Shown piece after piece: positions 37,619 through 46,606 of a stretch of DNA of 64,000 nucleotides. Both the position numbers and the translations under genes were made by a program. Source of the stretch: an uncultured Acidimicrobiia bacterium (GTDB taxonomy: Bacteria; Actinomycetota; Acidimicrobiia; Acidimicrobiales; CAIXPF01); contig CAIXPF010000034.1 in the NCBI GenBank assembly GCA_903921205.1, forward strand, positions 51,844 through 115,843, in the 5' to 3' direction. The stretch's first letter is position 1; each line of letters starts with the position of its first letter. The notes below the pieces were generated by a model. The model did no database searches, was not told where the DNA came from, and worked only from the letters and a program-made list of their open reading frames with translations.

Positions 37619-39028
37619 ATGGCCCGTCACCGTTCGCGTCACCGTTCGCGTCACCGGGCGGGCCCCGTGACGACCGGACGCGACGGTTGGGCCAGCCGCA
37701 GCGGCTTCCTGCTGGCCACGATCGGGTCGGCCATCGGGATCGGGAGCATCTGGAAGTTCCCCTACGAGGTGGGCGCCAACGGGGGCGGGGCCTTCGTCGT
37801 GGTCTACGCCCTGGGGTTGGCGCTGGTCGTGGTCCCGTTGCTGCTCGCCGAGTTCGCCCTCGGACGGCGTGGCGGTGCCGATGCCGCCACCTCGCTCGAG
37901 CGCATCGCCGCGGCCGAACACGCCGGGCGGCAGTGGCGGCTGGTCGGGGTGCTCGGCGCGGTCTCCGCCTTCCTCATCCTCAGCTTCTACGCGGTGATCG
38001 GCGGCTGGACCCTGGCCTTCGCCGTGAAGACCGCCACCACCGGCCTCGTCAGCGGTGACGCCGCCGAGGTCGCGGCACGTTTCGACGGGTTCCTCGCCTC
38101 ACCGGGCCAGATGATCCTGGCCCAGGCTGCGTTCCTGGTGGCCGTCACCGTCGTCGTGGCCCGGGGCGTGCAGCGGGGGATCGAGTCGGCGATGAAGCTC
38201 CTCATGCCGCTGCTCACCGTGCTCCTGGTGGCGCTGGCCTGCTACACGTCGGTGCGCGGCGACGCCGCGGCGGCGGTGCGCTTCCTGTTCGTGCCGCGCT
38301 TCGACCAGCTCGGCGCCCGGGCGGTGCTCGACGCACTGGGGCTGGGCTTCTTCTCCATCGGGGTCGGGCTCGGCCTGATGATCACCTACGCGGCCTACAG
38401 CTCGGCGGGCACCGACCTGCGTCAGGTGGCCATCACCTCGGTGCTGGCCGACACCGCAGTGTCGCTCGTGGCCGGCATGGCGGTGTTCCCCATCGTGTTC
38501 GCCCAGGGTCTCGACCCGGCGAGCGGGCCCGGCCTGGTGTTCGTGTCGCTGCCCCTGGCCTTCGCCACGGTGCCCTTCGGCCGGGTCGCCGCCACCGCGT
38601 TCTTCCTGCTGCTGTTCGTGGCCGCGCTCGGCTCGGCCGTGGCCATGCTCGAAGGGGTCAGCGAGGTCGCCGCCACCGCCCTTCGCCGGCCGCGCCGGAC
38701 CATGGTGGTGGCGGCGGGCCTGGCCTGCTTCGTCGCCGGCCTGGCCACCGTCGGATCGTTCAACTGGTGGGCGCACTGGCACCCGCTCGACGCACTCGGG
38801 GCCCACGACGCGACCGTGTTCGACCTCATCGACCGGCTGACCTCGGACCTGCTGCTCCCGCTGGGCGGCCTGGCGCTGGCGGTGTTCACCGGCTGGGTCA
38901 CCGGTGGACGGGTGGTCGCCGGTGAGCTCGGGATGTCCCGGCGTGGCGCCATGCTGCTCGGGGGGTTGCTGCGCTATGTCGTACCCGGCGTGGTCGTGGC
39001 CACCACCGCCGCCGCCCTGTTCGGCTGA
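37619..39028 (+). CDS. sodium-dependent transporter (neurotransmitter:sodium symporter family)
   Basis: GFLLATIGSAIGIGSIWKFPYEVGANGGGAFVVVYALG is the NSS TM1 signature. Confidence 0.93.
   Translation: MARHRSRHRSRHRAGPVTTGRDGWASRSGFLLATIGSAIGIGSIWKFPYEVGANGGGAFVVVYALGLALVVVPLLLAEFALGRRGGADAATSLERIAAAEHAGRQWRLVGVLGAVSAFLILSFYAVIGGWTLAFAVKTATTGLVSGDAAEVAARFDGFLASPGQMILAQAAFLVAVTVVVARGVQRGIESAMKLLMPLLTVLLVALACYTSVRGDAAAAVRFLFVPRFDQLGARAVLDALGLGFFSIGVGLGLMITYAAYSSAGTDLRQVAITSVLADTAVSLVAGMAVFPIVFAQGLDPASGPGLVFVSLPLAFATVPFGRVAATAFFLLLFVAALGSAVAMLEGVSEVAATALRRPRRTMVVAAGLACFVAGLATVGSFNWWAHWHPLDALGAHDATVFDLIDRLTSDLLLPLGGLALAVFTGWVTGGRVVAGELGMSRRGAMLLGGLLRYVVPGVVVATTAAALFG
37625..37656. repeat. 12-bp tandem repeat encoding RHRSRHRSRHR
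   Basis: cgtcaccgttcg at 37625 and 37637 followed by cgtcaccg. Confidence 0.88.
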
Positions 39029-39108
39029 GCGGCAGCGGACGACGGGCCCGCGGCAGCAGCGTAGGCTCCGGTCATCGTCGTGCGTACAGACCGGAACGGA
39101 GCAACCCC

Positions 39109-39795
39109 ATGGCGCTGCACCCCAAGGGCGTGAACCACCTCGCCATCTCGACCAACGACATGAAGGGCCAGCTCGAGTTCTTCTGCGACGTGCTCGGGTG
39201 CCCGCTCAAGGCCCTGTACTGGATGCACGGCGTGGCCAACACCTTTCACGGCTTCGTCGAGCTCTCCCCCGAGAGCTACGTCGCCTTCGTCCAGAGCCCT
39301 GCGAACCCCGCGACGAGCGAGATCGGGGTGACCCATGCCGGCAACCCCACCGGCACCACCACCGCCGGCACCATGCAACACGTGTCCTTCCACGTCGACA
39401 CCTTCGACGAGCTACTGGCCATGCGCGACCGCATCCGGGCGCGCGGGGTGCCGGTGCTGGGACCGCTCGACCACGGGATGATCCAGTCGATGTACTTCGC
39501 CGGGCCCGAGGGCCTGGTGCTGGAGATCACCTGCGGCAGCGGCATCGACCCCGACCAGTGGGTCGATCCCGAGGTGGTCGAACTCTGCGGCATCTCCGCC
39601 GACGAACTGGCCCGCCTGCGGCAACCCGACGAGTTCGAGCGGCCGCCTACCGCAGTGCCCCAGCCGCCGCGCGACCCGGCCAAGCCCGTCCTGGTGTACC
39701 CGCCGGCGATCTACGAGCGGGTGCTGGGGGCCAGCGACGAGGACGTGTGGGAACGCTTCAGCGAGACCACCCCACCGGTCCCGCCCCGCGCGTGA
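39109..39795 (+). CDS. VOC family protein (glyoxalase/dioxygenase fold)
   Basis: KGVNHLAISTNDMKGQLEFFCDVLGCPLKALYW, HVSFHVDTFDELLAMRDRIRARGVPVLG, FAGPEGLVLEIT. Confidence 0.92.
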   Translation: MALHPKGVNHLAISTNDMKGQLEFFCDVLGCPLKALYWMHGVANTFHGFVELSPESYVAFVQSPANPATSEIGVTHAGNPTGTTTAGTMQHVSFHVDTFDELLAMRDRIRARGVPVLGPLDHGMIQSMYFAGPEGLVLEITCGSGIDPDQWVDPEVVELCGISADELARLRQPDEFERPPTAVPQPPRDPAKPVLVYPPAIYERVLGASDEDVWERFSETTPPVPPRA

Positions 39796-41033
39796 GCACC
39801 GCGCCGCCTGACGACGACGCTGCACTGGTGGTGCTGGCCGGACCGACCGACAGCTACCGGTTGGGAGCGTTCCGACGCGCCGCCGCCTCGCTCGGGGCGT
39901 CGGTGACCGTCGTCGTCGACCGGCCCCACCCGCTCGACGGAGCGGCCCGCCACACCGAGTTCGCCGCTGCTGCTCCTGCGGCGGACGGCACCGCCGGTGA
40001 CGTCCTCGCCGGCCTGCGTCCGGACGCAGTGGTCGCCACCGACGCGGTGGCGACGGTTTTCGCCGCCGCGGCCGGTACCGCCGCGGGTCTCCGTTGCAAC
40101 CACCCCGATGCCGCTGCAGCGGCCGGGGACAAGGGCCTGCAGCGGCTCGCGGCCCGCCGGGCCGGGGTCCGCCAGCCCGAGTTCAGCCTGGTCGATGACG
40201 GCGACGACCTCGCCCCGGCAGCCCTCGCCGTGGGCCTGCCGGCGGTGGTCAAGCCGCTGCGGCTGACCGCCGGCCGCGGGGTGATCCGGGTCGAGGACCC
40301 CCTCGACGCCCGCGCCGTCGGTCCGCTGGTGCGGGAACTCGGCGGCCACGACACGGTGCTGGTCGAACGGTTCGTGCCCGGCGGCGAGGTCGCCCTCGAG
40401 GGCCTGCTCGACGACGGCCGGCTGCACACGCTGGCGGTCTACGACAAGCCCGACGCGCCGCAGGGTCCGACCTTCCCCGAGACGATGTTGATCACCCCGA
40501 GCCTGCTCCCGGCCACCACGCAGCGCCGTCTGGCCCACGACACCGCTGCGGTCTGTGCCGAGCTGGGCCTGCGGCACGGCCCGGTGCACGCGGAGTTCCG
40601 CATCGACGACCGCGGACGCGCCTGGTTCCTCGAGTTGGCGGCGCGCACCATCGGCGGCCGTTGTGCGTCGATGCTGCGCTTCCACCGCCCGGCCGACGGC
40701 GCGGCCCGCACGCTCGAGGAGCTGGTGCTGCGCCAGGCCCTCGGTCTGGAGTTCGGCCACACCCCGGCCGACGGGTCCGCCGGGGTGTGGATGATCCCCG
40801 TCGCGCACACCGGGCGCCTCGTCGCCATCGAAGGGGCCGACGAGGTGGCTGCGCTGCCCGGCATCACCGAGGTCGCGCTCGACGTGGTGGTCGGCGAGCG
40901 GCTCGAGGCACTGCCGCGCGGCGATCGCTACCCGGGCTTCGTGTTCGCCCGGGGGGACGACCCTGCCGAGGTCCACACCGCTCTGGCCAAGGCCGCCGCC
41001 ACGCTCCGGCTCGTGATCGAACCGGAACGCTGA
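39792..41033 (+). CDS. ATP-grasp domain protein (L-amino-acid-ligase-like)
   Basis: GTG start overlapping the VOC stop; VVKPLRLTAGRGVIRVED, VLVERFVPGGEVALEGLL, FLELAARTIGGRCASML; C-terminus resembles the LAL C-terminal domain. Confidence 0.85.
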   Translation: MSTAPPDDDAALVVLAGPTDSYRLGAFRRAAASLGASVTVVVDRPHPLDGAARHTEFAAAAPAADGTAGDVLAGLRPDAVVATDAVATVFAAAAGTAAGLRCNHPDAAAAAGDKGLQRLAARRAGVRQPEFSLVDDGDDLAPAALAVGLPAVVKPLRLTAGRGVIRVEDPLDARAVGPLVRELGGHDTVLVERFVPGGEVALEGLLDDGRLHTLAVYDKPDAPQGPTFPETMLITPSLLPATTQRRLAHDTAAVCAELGLRHGPVHAEFRIDDRGRAWFLELAARTIGGRCASMLRFHRPADGAARTLEELVLRQALGLEFGHTPADGSAGVWMIPVAHTGRLVAIEGADEVAALPGITEVALDVVVGERLEALPRGDRYPGFVFARGDDPAEVHTALAKAAATLRLVIEPER

Positions 41034-41055
41034 CGGCGGCGCATGGACATACCGA

Positions 41056-41976
41056 TCAGTACGGGTTGAAGTTGAGCTTCAGACCGGGACGGGGCCAGGT
41101 CACCTTGCGCAGGGTGCCGGTGAGCGAACCGGTGATGTAGGCGGTGCGCAGGTCGGGGCCGCCGAAGCAGATGTTCGTGGTGAGCACGTCGCCGGTCGGC
41201 ACGTGCACGCTCGAGCCGTCCGAAGGGTCGATGTCGGTGATCCCGCCGTTGCGGATGGTGGCGACGCACACGTGGCCCGCGGCGTCGACCGCCAGGCTGT
41301 CGAGCAGCTGCTCACCCGGCAGGCCGACCACCAGCTCGCCCCGGGTCTTCTTGCCGAAGGTCGCCTCGAGCCGGCCCGGGCCGCTCAGCTTCCAGCTGCG
41401 CACCCGACCGGTGTGGGTCTCCGCGACGTAGACCACGTCCTCCGCCGGCGAGAGGCCCACCCCGTTGGGACCCTCGATGGGGAAGATCACCTCGCGTACC
41501 TCGGAACCGTCGGGCTTGGCGTAGTACAGCCCGCCACGGTCCACCGAGCGTTCGTGGGTCTTGCCGTGGTCGGTGAACCAGAACCCACCGGTACGGTCGA
41601 AGACCAGGTCGTTCGGGCCCTTCAGTGGCACCCCGTCGACCTCGGTGTACAGCGTCTCCACTGCGCCGGTGGCGAGGTCCACGGCCTGGATGGACCCGCC
41701 CACGTAGCTGTCGAGGGTCTCGGCGATGCGCACCTTGCCGTCACGGATCTCGGTATCGAACCCGCCGTTGTTGCACACGTAGATCCGGCCGTCGGGCCCG
41801 AACGCCGCACCGTTGGGCCCACCGCCGGTCTCGGCCACGGTCTCCACCCGGCCGTCGGGGTACACCCGGCTCAGCTTCCCGGCGGCGATCTCCACCAGGA
41901 TCACGCTGCCGTCGGGCATGGCGATGGGCCCCTCGGGGAAGGCCAGTCCCTCGGCGATGATCTCGACGTCACTCAT
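41056..41976 (-). CDS. SMP-30/gluconolactonase/LRE family protein
   Basis: EGLAFPEGPIAMPDGSVILVEIAAGKLSRV, GGGPNGAAFGPDGRIYVCNNGG, KGPNDLVFDRTGGFWFTDHGK. Confidence 0.93.
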   Translation of the reverse strand: MSDVEIIAEGLAFPEGPIAMPDGSVILVEIAAGKLSRVYPDGRVETVAETGGGPNGAAFGPDGRIYVCNNGGFDTEIRDGKVRIAETLDSYVGGSIQAVDLATGAVETLYTEVDGVPLKGPNDLVFDRTGGFWFTDHGKTHERSVDRGGLYYAKPDGSEVREVIFPIEGPNGVGLSPAEDVVYVAETHTGRVRSWKLSGPGRLEATFGKKTRGELVVGLPGEQLLDSLAVDAAGHVCVATIRNGGITDIDPSDGSSVHVPTGDVLTTNICFGGPDLRTAYITGSLTGTLRKVTWPRPGLKLNFNPY

Positions 41977-42040
41977 ACGGTCCCCCAACACGGTCAACGA
42001 CCCCGGGCGCACGCCCCCCGGGCCTCGGTCGGCGGGGATC

Positions 42041-43249
42041 CTAACGAGCCGGGGCGGGCTCGGCGTCGAGCCGGACCTCCACCGGGCGGTCGACAAGGGC
42101 CAGCGTGGCCGTGGTGGCCAGGGCGGCGGCCACCATGGCGAACAGGATGGGCGCCCGATGGGTGCCGGTGGCATCCGCCAGGGCACCGCCCACCACCGGA
42201 CCGATGAACCCGCCGATGCCCGAACCGAAGTAGACCAGGCCCAGCACGGCGCCGAGACCGCTGGCTCCGAACAGCCGGATGACCACCTCCGGCCCCAGGG
42301 CCACGAACCCGCCGTAGGAGATACCGAGCAGTACGGCAAAGGTCACGAGCAACGCGTAGCGGCTACCGGCCAGCAACCACACCAGGTAGGCCACGGCCTG
42401 CATGCCGAGGCACAGCTGGTACATGCGCACCGGGTCGAGCCGGCCCGACAGCGCGGTCAGGCCCAGCCGGCCGCCGATGCTCGACGCCCCGATCAGCCCG
42501 ACCAGCAACGCCGCCCTGGCGGCGGGGACGCCGTCCTGCTTGGCGAAGGACACGAGGAACGTGAAGGGGGTGTACAACGCTGCCGACATCAGCAGACCCG
42601 ACACGAACAGCAACCGGAACGGCCCGGTGCGGCTCACCGCCCGCAGATGTGCCCCGGCCCGGGTCGGACGCGGCACCGGTGGCCGCTCCACCAGCACCGC
42701 CGCGACGGCCAGGCCGACTGCACCGACCGCGGCAAGGATCATGTCGGTCCGGCGCCAGCCGTAGGCATCGATCAGCCGGGCGGTGCTCGGCGAGAAGATC
42801 AACGTGCCCAGCCCGCTGCCCGCGGCGGTCACCCCGAGGGCCTGCGCCCGGTGCCGTTCGAACCAGGCCCCGGCGGTGGCGGTCAGCGGCGTGACCCAGC
42901 AACCGCAGCCCATTCCCACCCCCAGCCCGTAGGTGACGTAGCCGAGGGTCAGGCTGTGCACCTGCGAGGTGGCGAGCAGGCCGCTGCAGAACAGCACTGC
43001 CCCCACCAGCACCATCGTGCGCGGCCCGAACCGGTCGGCCAAGGGCCCCGAGATCGCGCCGAAGCCGAAGAACAGCAGGATGGTCAGCGAGAACACCAGG
43101 GCGGTGGCACCGCGTCCCGAGCCGAACTCGGCGGCCATGGCGTCGAAGAAGGCACCGAAGGAGTACACGGTGCCGAAGCCGATGACGTTGGCCAGGGCGG
43201 CACCGGCGACCACCCCCCAGGCACGCGGCGAGTCGAGGGCGGCGGACAT
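42041..43249 (-). CDS. MFS transporter (OFA/monocarboxylate-like)
   Basis: GVVAGAALANVIGFGTVYSFGAFFDAMAAEFG, GPLADRFGPRTMVLVGAVLFCSGLLATSQV. Confidence 0.92.
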   Translation of the reverse strand: MSAALDSPRAWGVVAGAALANVIGFGTVYSFGAFFDAMAAEFGSGRGATALVFSLTILLFFGFGAISGPLADRFGPRTMVLVGAVLFCSGLLATSQVHSLTLGYVTYGLGVGMGCGCWVTPLTATAGAWFERHRAQALGVTAAGSGLGTLIFSPSTARLIDAYGWRRTDMILAAVGAVGLAVAAVLVERPPVPRPTRAGAHLRAVSRTGPFRLLFVSGLLMSAALYTPFTFLVSFAKQDGVPAARAALLVGLIGASSIGGRLGLTALSGRLDPVRMYQLCLGMQAVAYLVWLLAGSRYALLVTFAVLLGISYGGFVALGPEVVIRLFGASGLGAVLGLVYFGSGIGGFIGPVVGGALADATGTHRAPILFAMVAAALATTATLALVDRPVEVRLDAEPAPAR

Positions 43250-43263
43250 CGCCGCAGTCTGCC

Positions 43264-44832
43264 CTACCCGCCGGTCGGCCGCGCCGCCGATGGGTTGGCT
43301 GCGCTGACCGGGCCGAGCGGCGCGGTCCGGGCGTCGGCGTCGGCCTGACGGGCCGCAGCCCGCCCGGCGGCGGCGCTGCCGTGGGGGTACACGAACCAGA
43401 TCACCAGCGCCCCCGTCAGCACGCACAGGCCCAGGAACCCGAAGGCCCGGTCGAAGGTGGCCAGCGTCGCGGCCGGGCCGACGATGGCCACGACCGCCGC
43501 AGCTCCCATCGCCGAGGCCAGGTGCCGGGCGGTGTTGAACGCCGCGTTGACCTGGCCGAACGCCGCGTCGGGCACGCCGACCAGCGCTGCGGTGTTCAGC
43601 GGCGCGGTGGTCAGCCCGAACCCGCAGGAGAACAGCAGGATGCCCGGCAGCAGCTGGCGGACGTAGGACGGTTCGGGACCGAGCTGGGTGACGAACCACA
43701 CGACGCCGCAGATCGGCAGCAGTGAGCCCAGCGAGATCAGCGCCCGCGGGCCGTAGCGGTCGTTGAGGCGACCCGCCGCCGTGGCCCAGATGAAGTTGTT
43801 GGCCGGACCGGCCGAGATGGCCAGGCCGGTCTTGAGCGGCGAGTAGCCCCACATCCGGCTCACGAACAGCGGCCACACCAGCCAGATCGACATCCCCGCC
43901 GCCGCCAGGAACAGGTTGGCGAGGTTGGCCGACCACACCGTGCGCAGCCGCATCACCTCGGGGTTGAGCAACGGCTCGGGGTGGGTGAGGCAGCGCCGCC
44001 ACAGCAGCGGCAGGCCACCGAGGCCCGCCACCAGGGTCACGACCACCAGCGGGTCAGCCCAGCCCATCGGTGCGCTCTGGCTGATGGCGAACACCAGGGC
44101 GGCCACGCTGACGCTGCCCAAGGCCACGCCGAGGTAGTCGAGCCGGCCACCGGTGGCCGGGGCCTTGGTCTCGGGGAGCAGCCGCGGTCCGATCAGCAGC
44201 ATCAGCACCAGCACCGGTACGCCGATGAGGAACACCGCCCGCCACGACCACCACTGGATGGCCAGCGCCGACAGCGACGGACCCGATGCCGCGCCGACCG
44301 CGTTGGCCGACGCCCAGGTGGCCACCACGCGACCCCGGTAGGCCAGCGGGAACATCGGCAGGGCCACCGACAGCGACGCCGGCAGGGTGAACGCCGCTGC
44401 GGCGGCGGAGGCGAACCGGCACACGATGAGGGCACCGGCGGTGGGTGCCGCGGCCGAGGCCAACGAGGCCACCAGGAACCCGGCGCAGGCCCACAGCAGG
44501 ACCTTGCGTCGTCCCAACCGGTCGGCCAGACGGCCGCCGACCAGCAGGAACGACGCCAGGCCGATCCCGTAGGCGCTGATCGTCCACGACAACACCGACC
44601 GCGGGGTGTCGGGCCAGGTGGCCTCGAGCTGGGTGAAGGCCAGGTTCATCCCGGCCTGGTTGATGGCCACCACCGTCGCTGCCGCCGACGCCGCCACCAG
44701 AGCCCACCACGCCCGTCGGGTCGGCACCTCCGGAGCGATGATCTGCACGGACGGACCACCCGGACCCGACTGGTCGGGCGCGCCGGGCTCGTCGGACGGG
44801 CCGGGGTGCGACGTCGGCCGTTCGGTAGCCAT
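43264..44832 (-). CDS. MFS transporter (DHA2-like)
   Basis: SWTISAYGIGLASFLLVGGRLADRLGRRKVLLWACAGFLVASLASAAAPTAGALIVCRF. Confidence 0.92.
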   Translation of the reverse strand: MATERPTSHPGPSDEPGAPDQSGPGGPSVQIIAPEVPTRRAWWALVAASAAATVVAINQAGMNLAFTQLEATWPDTPRSVLSWTISAYGIGLASFLLVGGRLADRLGRRKVLLWACAGFLVASLASAAAPTAGALIVCRFASAAAAAFTLPASLSVALPMFPLAYRGRVVATWASANAVGAASGPSLSALAIQWWSWRAVFLIGVPVLVLMLLIGPRLLPETKAPATGGRLDYLGVALGSVSVAALVFAISQSAPMGWADPLVVVTLVAGLGGLPLLWRRCLTHPEPLLNPEVMRLRTVWSANLANLFLAAAGMSIWLVWPLFVSRMWGYSPLKTGLAISAGPANNFIWATAAGRLNDRYGPRALISLGSLLPICGVVWFVTQLGPEPSYVRQLLPGILLFSCGFGLTTAPLNTAALVGVPDAAFGQVNAAFNTARHLASAMGAAAVVAIVGPAATLATFDRAFGFLGLCVLTGALVIWFVYPHGSAAAGRAAARQADADARTAPLGPVSAANPSAARPTGG

Positions 44833-46430
44833 CAGCGCTTCGCCGGCTTGTAGAAGGGGGCCTCGCCGGCAGCGTGGTCGGTGGTGTCGACCACTGCGAT
44901 GACGCCGGCGAGCTCCCGCAGCAGCGGGGCCACGCCTTGGTACACGGTGACCTCGGCCATGGCACAGCCCTGACAACCGCCACCGAGCCGGATCGTGGCC
45001 ATGCCGTCGGGATCGACACCGACCAGTTCGATCGTGCCGCCGTGCGCGGCGATGGACGGGCGGACCTGCTGGTCGAGCACCGCCTCGGCCCGCTCGAGGG
45101 GCGGGGACTGGGCATCGGGCAGGGTCCCGCCGCTGCGGCGCAGACCCAGGCCCAGCCAGGCGCCGGGCGAGCCGACCGGGCCGTCGTCGGTCAGGTCGCC
45201 GCCGCGGGCGATGGCCATCGCCCGGTCGCCCTCCGGCACCGGCCCGGCCGGGGTCGGCCCGCTCCCGCCGGCGACGCGGGTGCCGCCGATGGCCAGGGCC
45301 GCCTCGAGGTCGGCGATGAGGTCGTCAACCGCCTCCAGCCCGATCGAGCACCGCAACAGATCGGACGGGACCGGGGTGGAGGGACCCTCCACCGAGGCCC
45401 GGTGCTCGATGAGGCTCTCGGTGCCCCCGAGCGAGGTCGCCCGGCCGAACACCCGCACCGCTGCGGCGACGGCGATCGCTGCCGCCTCGCCGCCGTGGAC
45501 CCGCAGCGACAGCATGGCGCCGTACCCGCCCTGCATCTGCCGCTGGGCGATGTCGTGGCCGGGATGGGACGGCAGACCGGGGTAGAGCACCTCGGCCACC
45601 GCCGGATGGCCGGCGAAGTGCTCGGCGATGCGCTGGGCCGCAGCGACCTGATGGCGGACCCGTACGTGCAGGGTGCGCATACCCCGAAGCAGCAACCACG
45701 CCTCGAAGGAGCCCATGACCGCGCCCTGCTCGCGCCGCCAGGCCCGCAGGCGTTCCCAGTAGGGGTCCTCCCGCCGGGTGACCAGCGCCCCGGCCAACAC
45801 GTCGGAATGGCCGTTGAGGTACTTGGTGGCCGAGTGCATGACCAGGTCGGCACCGTGCTCGAGCGGCCGGGTCAACACCGGCGTGGCCACCGTCGAGTCC
45901 ACCACCAACCGGGCATGGTGGCGGTGGGCGAGCTCGGCCAGGGCCGCGATGTCGGCCAGCTCCCAGGTGGGGTTGGCCGGGGTCTCGATCCACACCAGCC
46001 GGGTTCGACCGGGCCGCATCGCGTTCGCCACCGCATCCACCGAACGGGTGTCGGCCAGCGTGACCTCGATGCCCCAGGTCAGGGCGAACGTGGCCAGCCA
46101 CTTGCGCAGGCCCCAGTACATGACCCGGGGCACCACCACATGGTCGCCGGGCACCAGCACCGCGAACGGGGCGGTGGCCGCGGCCATACCGGAGGAGAAC
46201 AGCAGGGCCGACGGGCCGCACTCGAGCGCCGCGAGCAGCTGCTCCGGAGCGTCGTAGGCAGGGCTGTCGGCCCGAGCGTAACCACGGCCGTCGGGGAAGC
46301 TGTTGTCGGCGTTGCGCTCGAAGGTGGTCGACGGGTGCAGCGGTGGGACCAGCGCCCGGGTGGCCGGATCGACCCGGCCGAGGCCCTGCGCGGCCAGGGT
46401 CTGCGGGCTGACCTCGGGCGGGAGTGGCAT
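44832..46430 (-). CDS. fusion: Cys/Met-metabolism PLP enzyme (cystathionine gamma-synthase/lyase-like) + NfuA-like Fe-S scaffold domain
   Basis: N-terminal: SPAYDAPEQLLAALE...VMHSATKYLNGHSDVLAGALV (PLP Lys). C-terminal: VLDQQVRPSIAAHGGTIELVGVDPDGMATIRLGGGCQGCAMAEVTVYQGVAPLLRELAGVIAVVDTTDHAAGEAPFY (Nfu CxxC). One uninterrupted ORF. Confidence 0.9.
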   Translation of the reverse strand: MPLPPEVSPQTLAAQGLGRVDPATRALVPPLHPSTTFERNADNSFPDGRGYARADSPAYDAPEQLLAALECGPSALLFSSGMAAATAPFAVLVPGDHVVVPRVMYWGLRKWLATFALTWGIEVTLADTRSVDAVANAMRPGRTRLVWIETPANPTWELADIAALAELAHRHHARLVVDSTVATPVLTRPLEHGADLVMHSATKYLNGHSDVLAGALVTRREDPYWERLRAWRREQGAVMGSFEAWLLLRGMRTLHVRVRHQVAAAQRIAEHFAGHPAVAEVLYPGLPSHPGHDIAQRQMQGGYGAMLSLRVHGGEAAAIAVAAAVRVFGRATSLGGTESLIEHRASVEGPSTPVPSDLLRCSIGLEAVDDLIADLEAALAIGGTRVAGGSGPTPAGPVPEGDRAMAIARGGDLTDDGPVGSPGAWLGLGLRRSGGTLPDAQSPPLERAEAVLDQQVRPSIAAHGGTIELVGVDPDGMATIRLGGGCQGCAMAEVTVYQGVAPLLRELAGVIAVVDTTDHAAGEAPFYKPAKR

Positions 46431-46606
46431 GGCGCCACGCTAGAACCAGCGGCGTCCGCCGGTCGCAAACCGGTCGGCGGCGGTCCTTCCCGGCGCAGCC
46501 CGCTCCGGGCCACGCCGCACGACCCGGGCCGTCCCGGTTGCCGTCCGGCCCGTTGGCGGGCCCACGCATGCAGCGGCGCCCGAATCGCCTCGCTAGGGTC
46601 GCTGCC

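Noticed and set aside
41050-41061. TACCGATCAGTA as a further operator
   Set aside because: Overlaps a stop codon between convergent genes; TACYNNNNRGTA is expected about once per window by chance.
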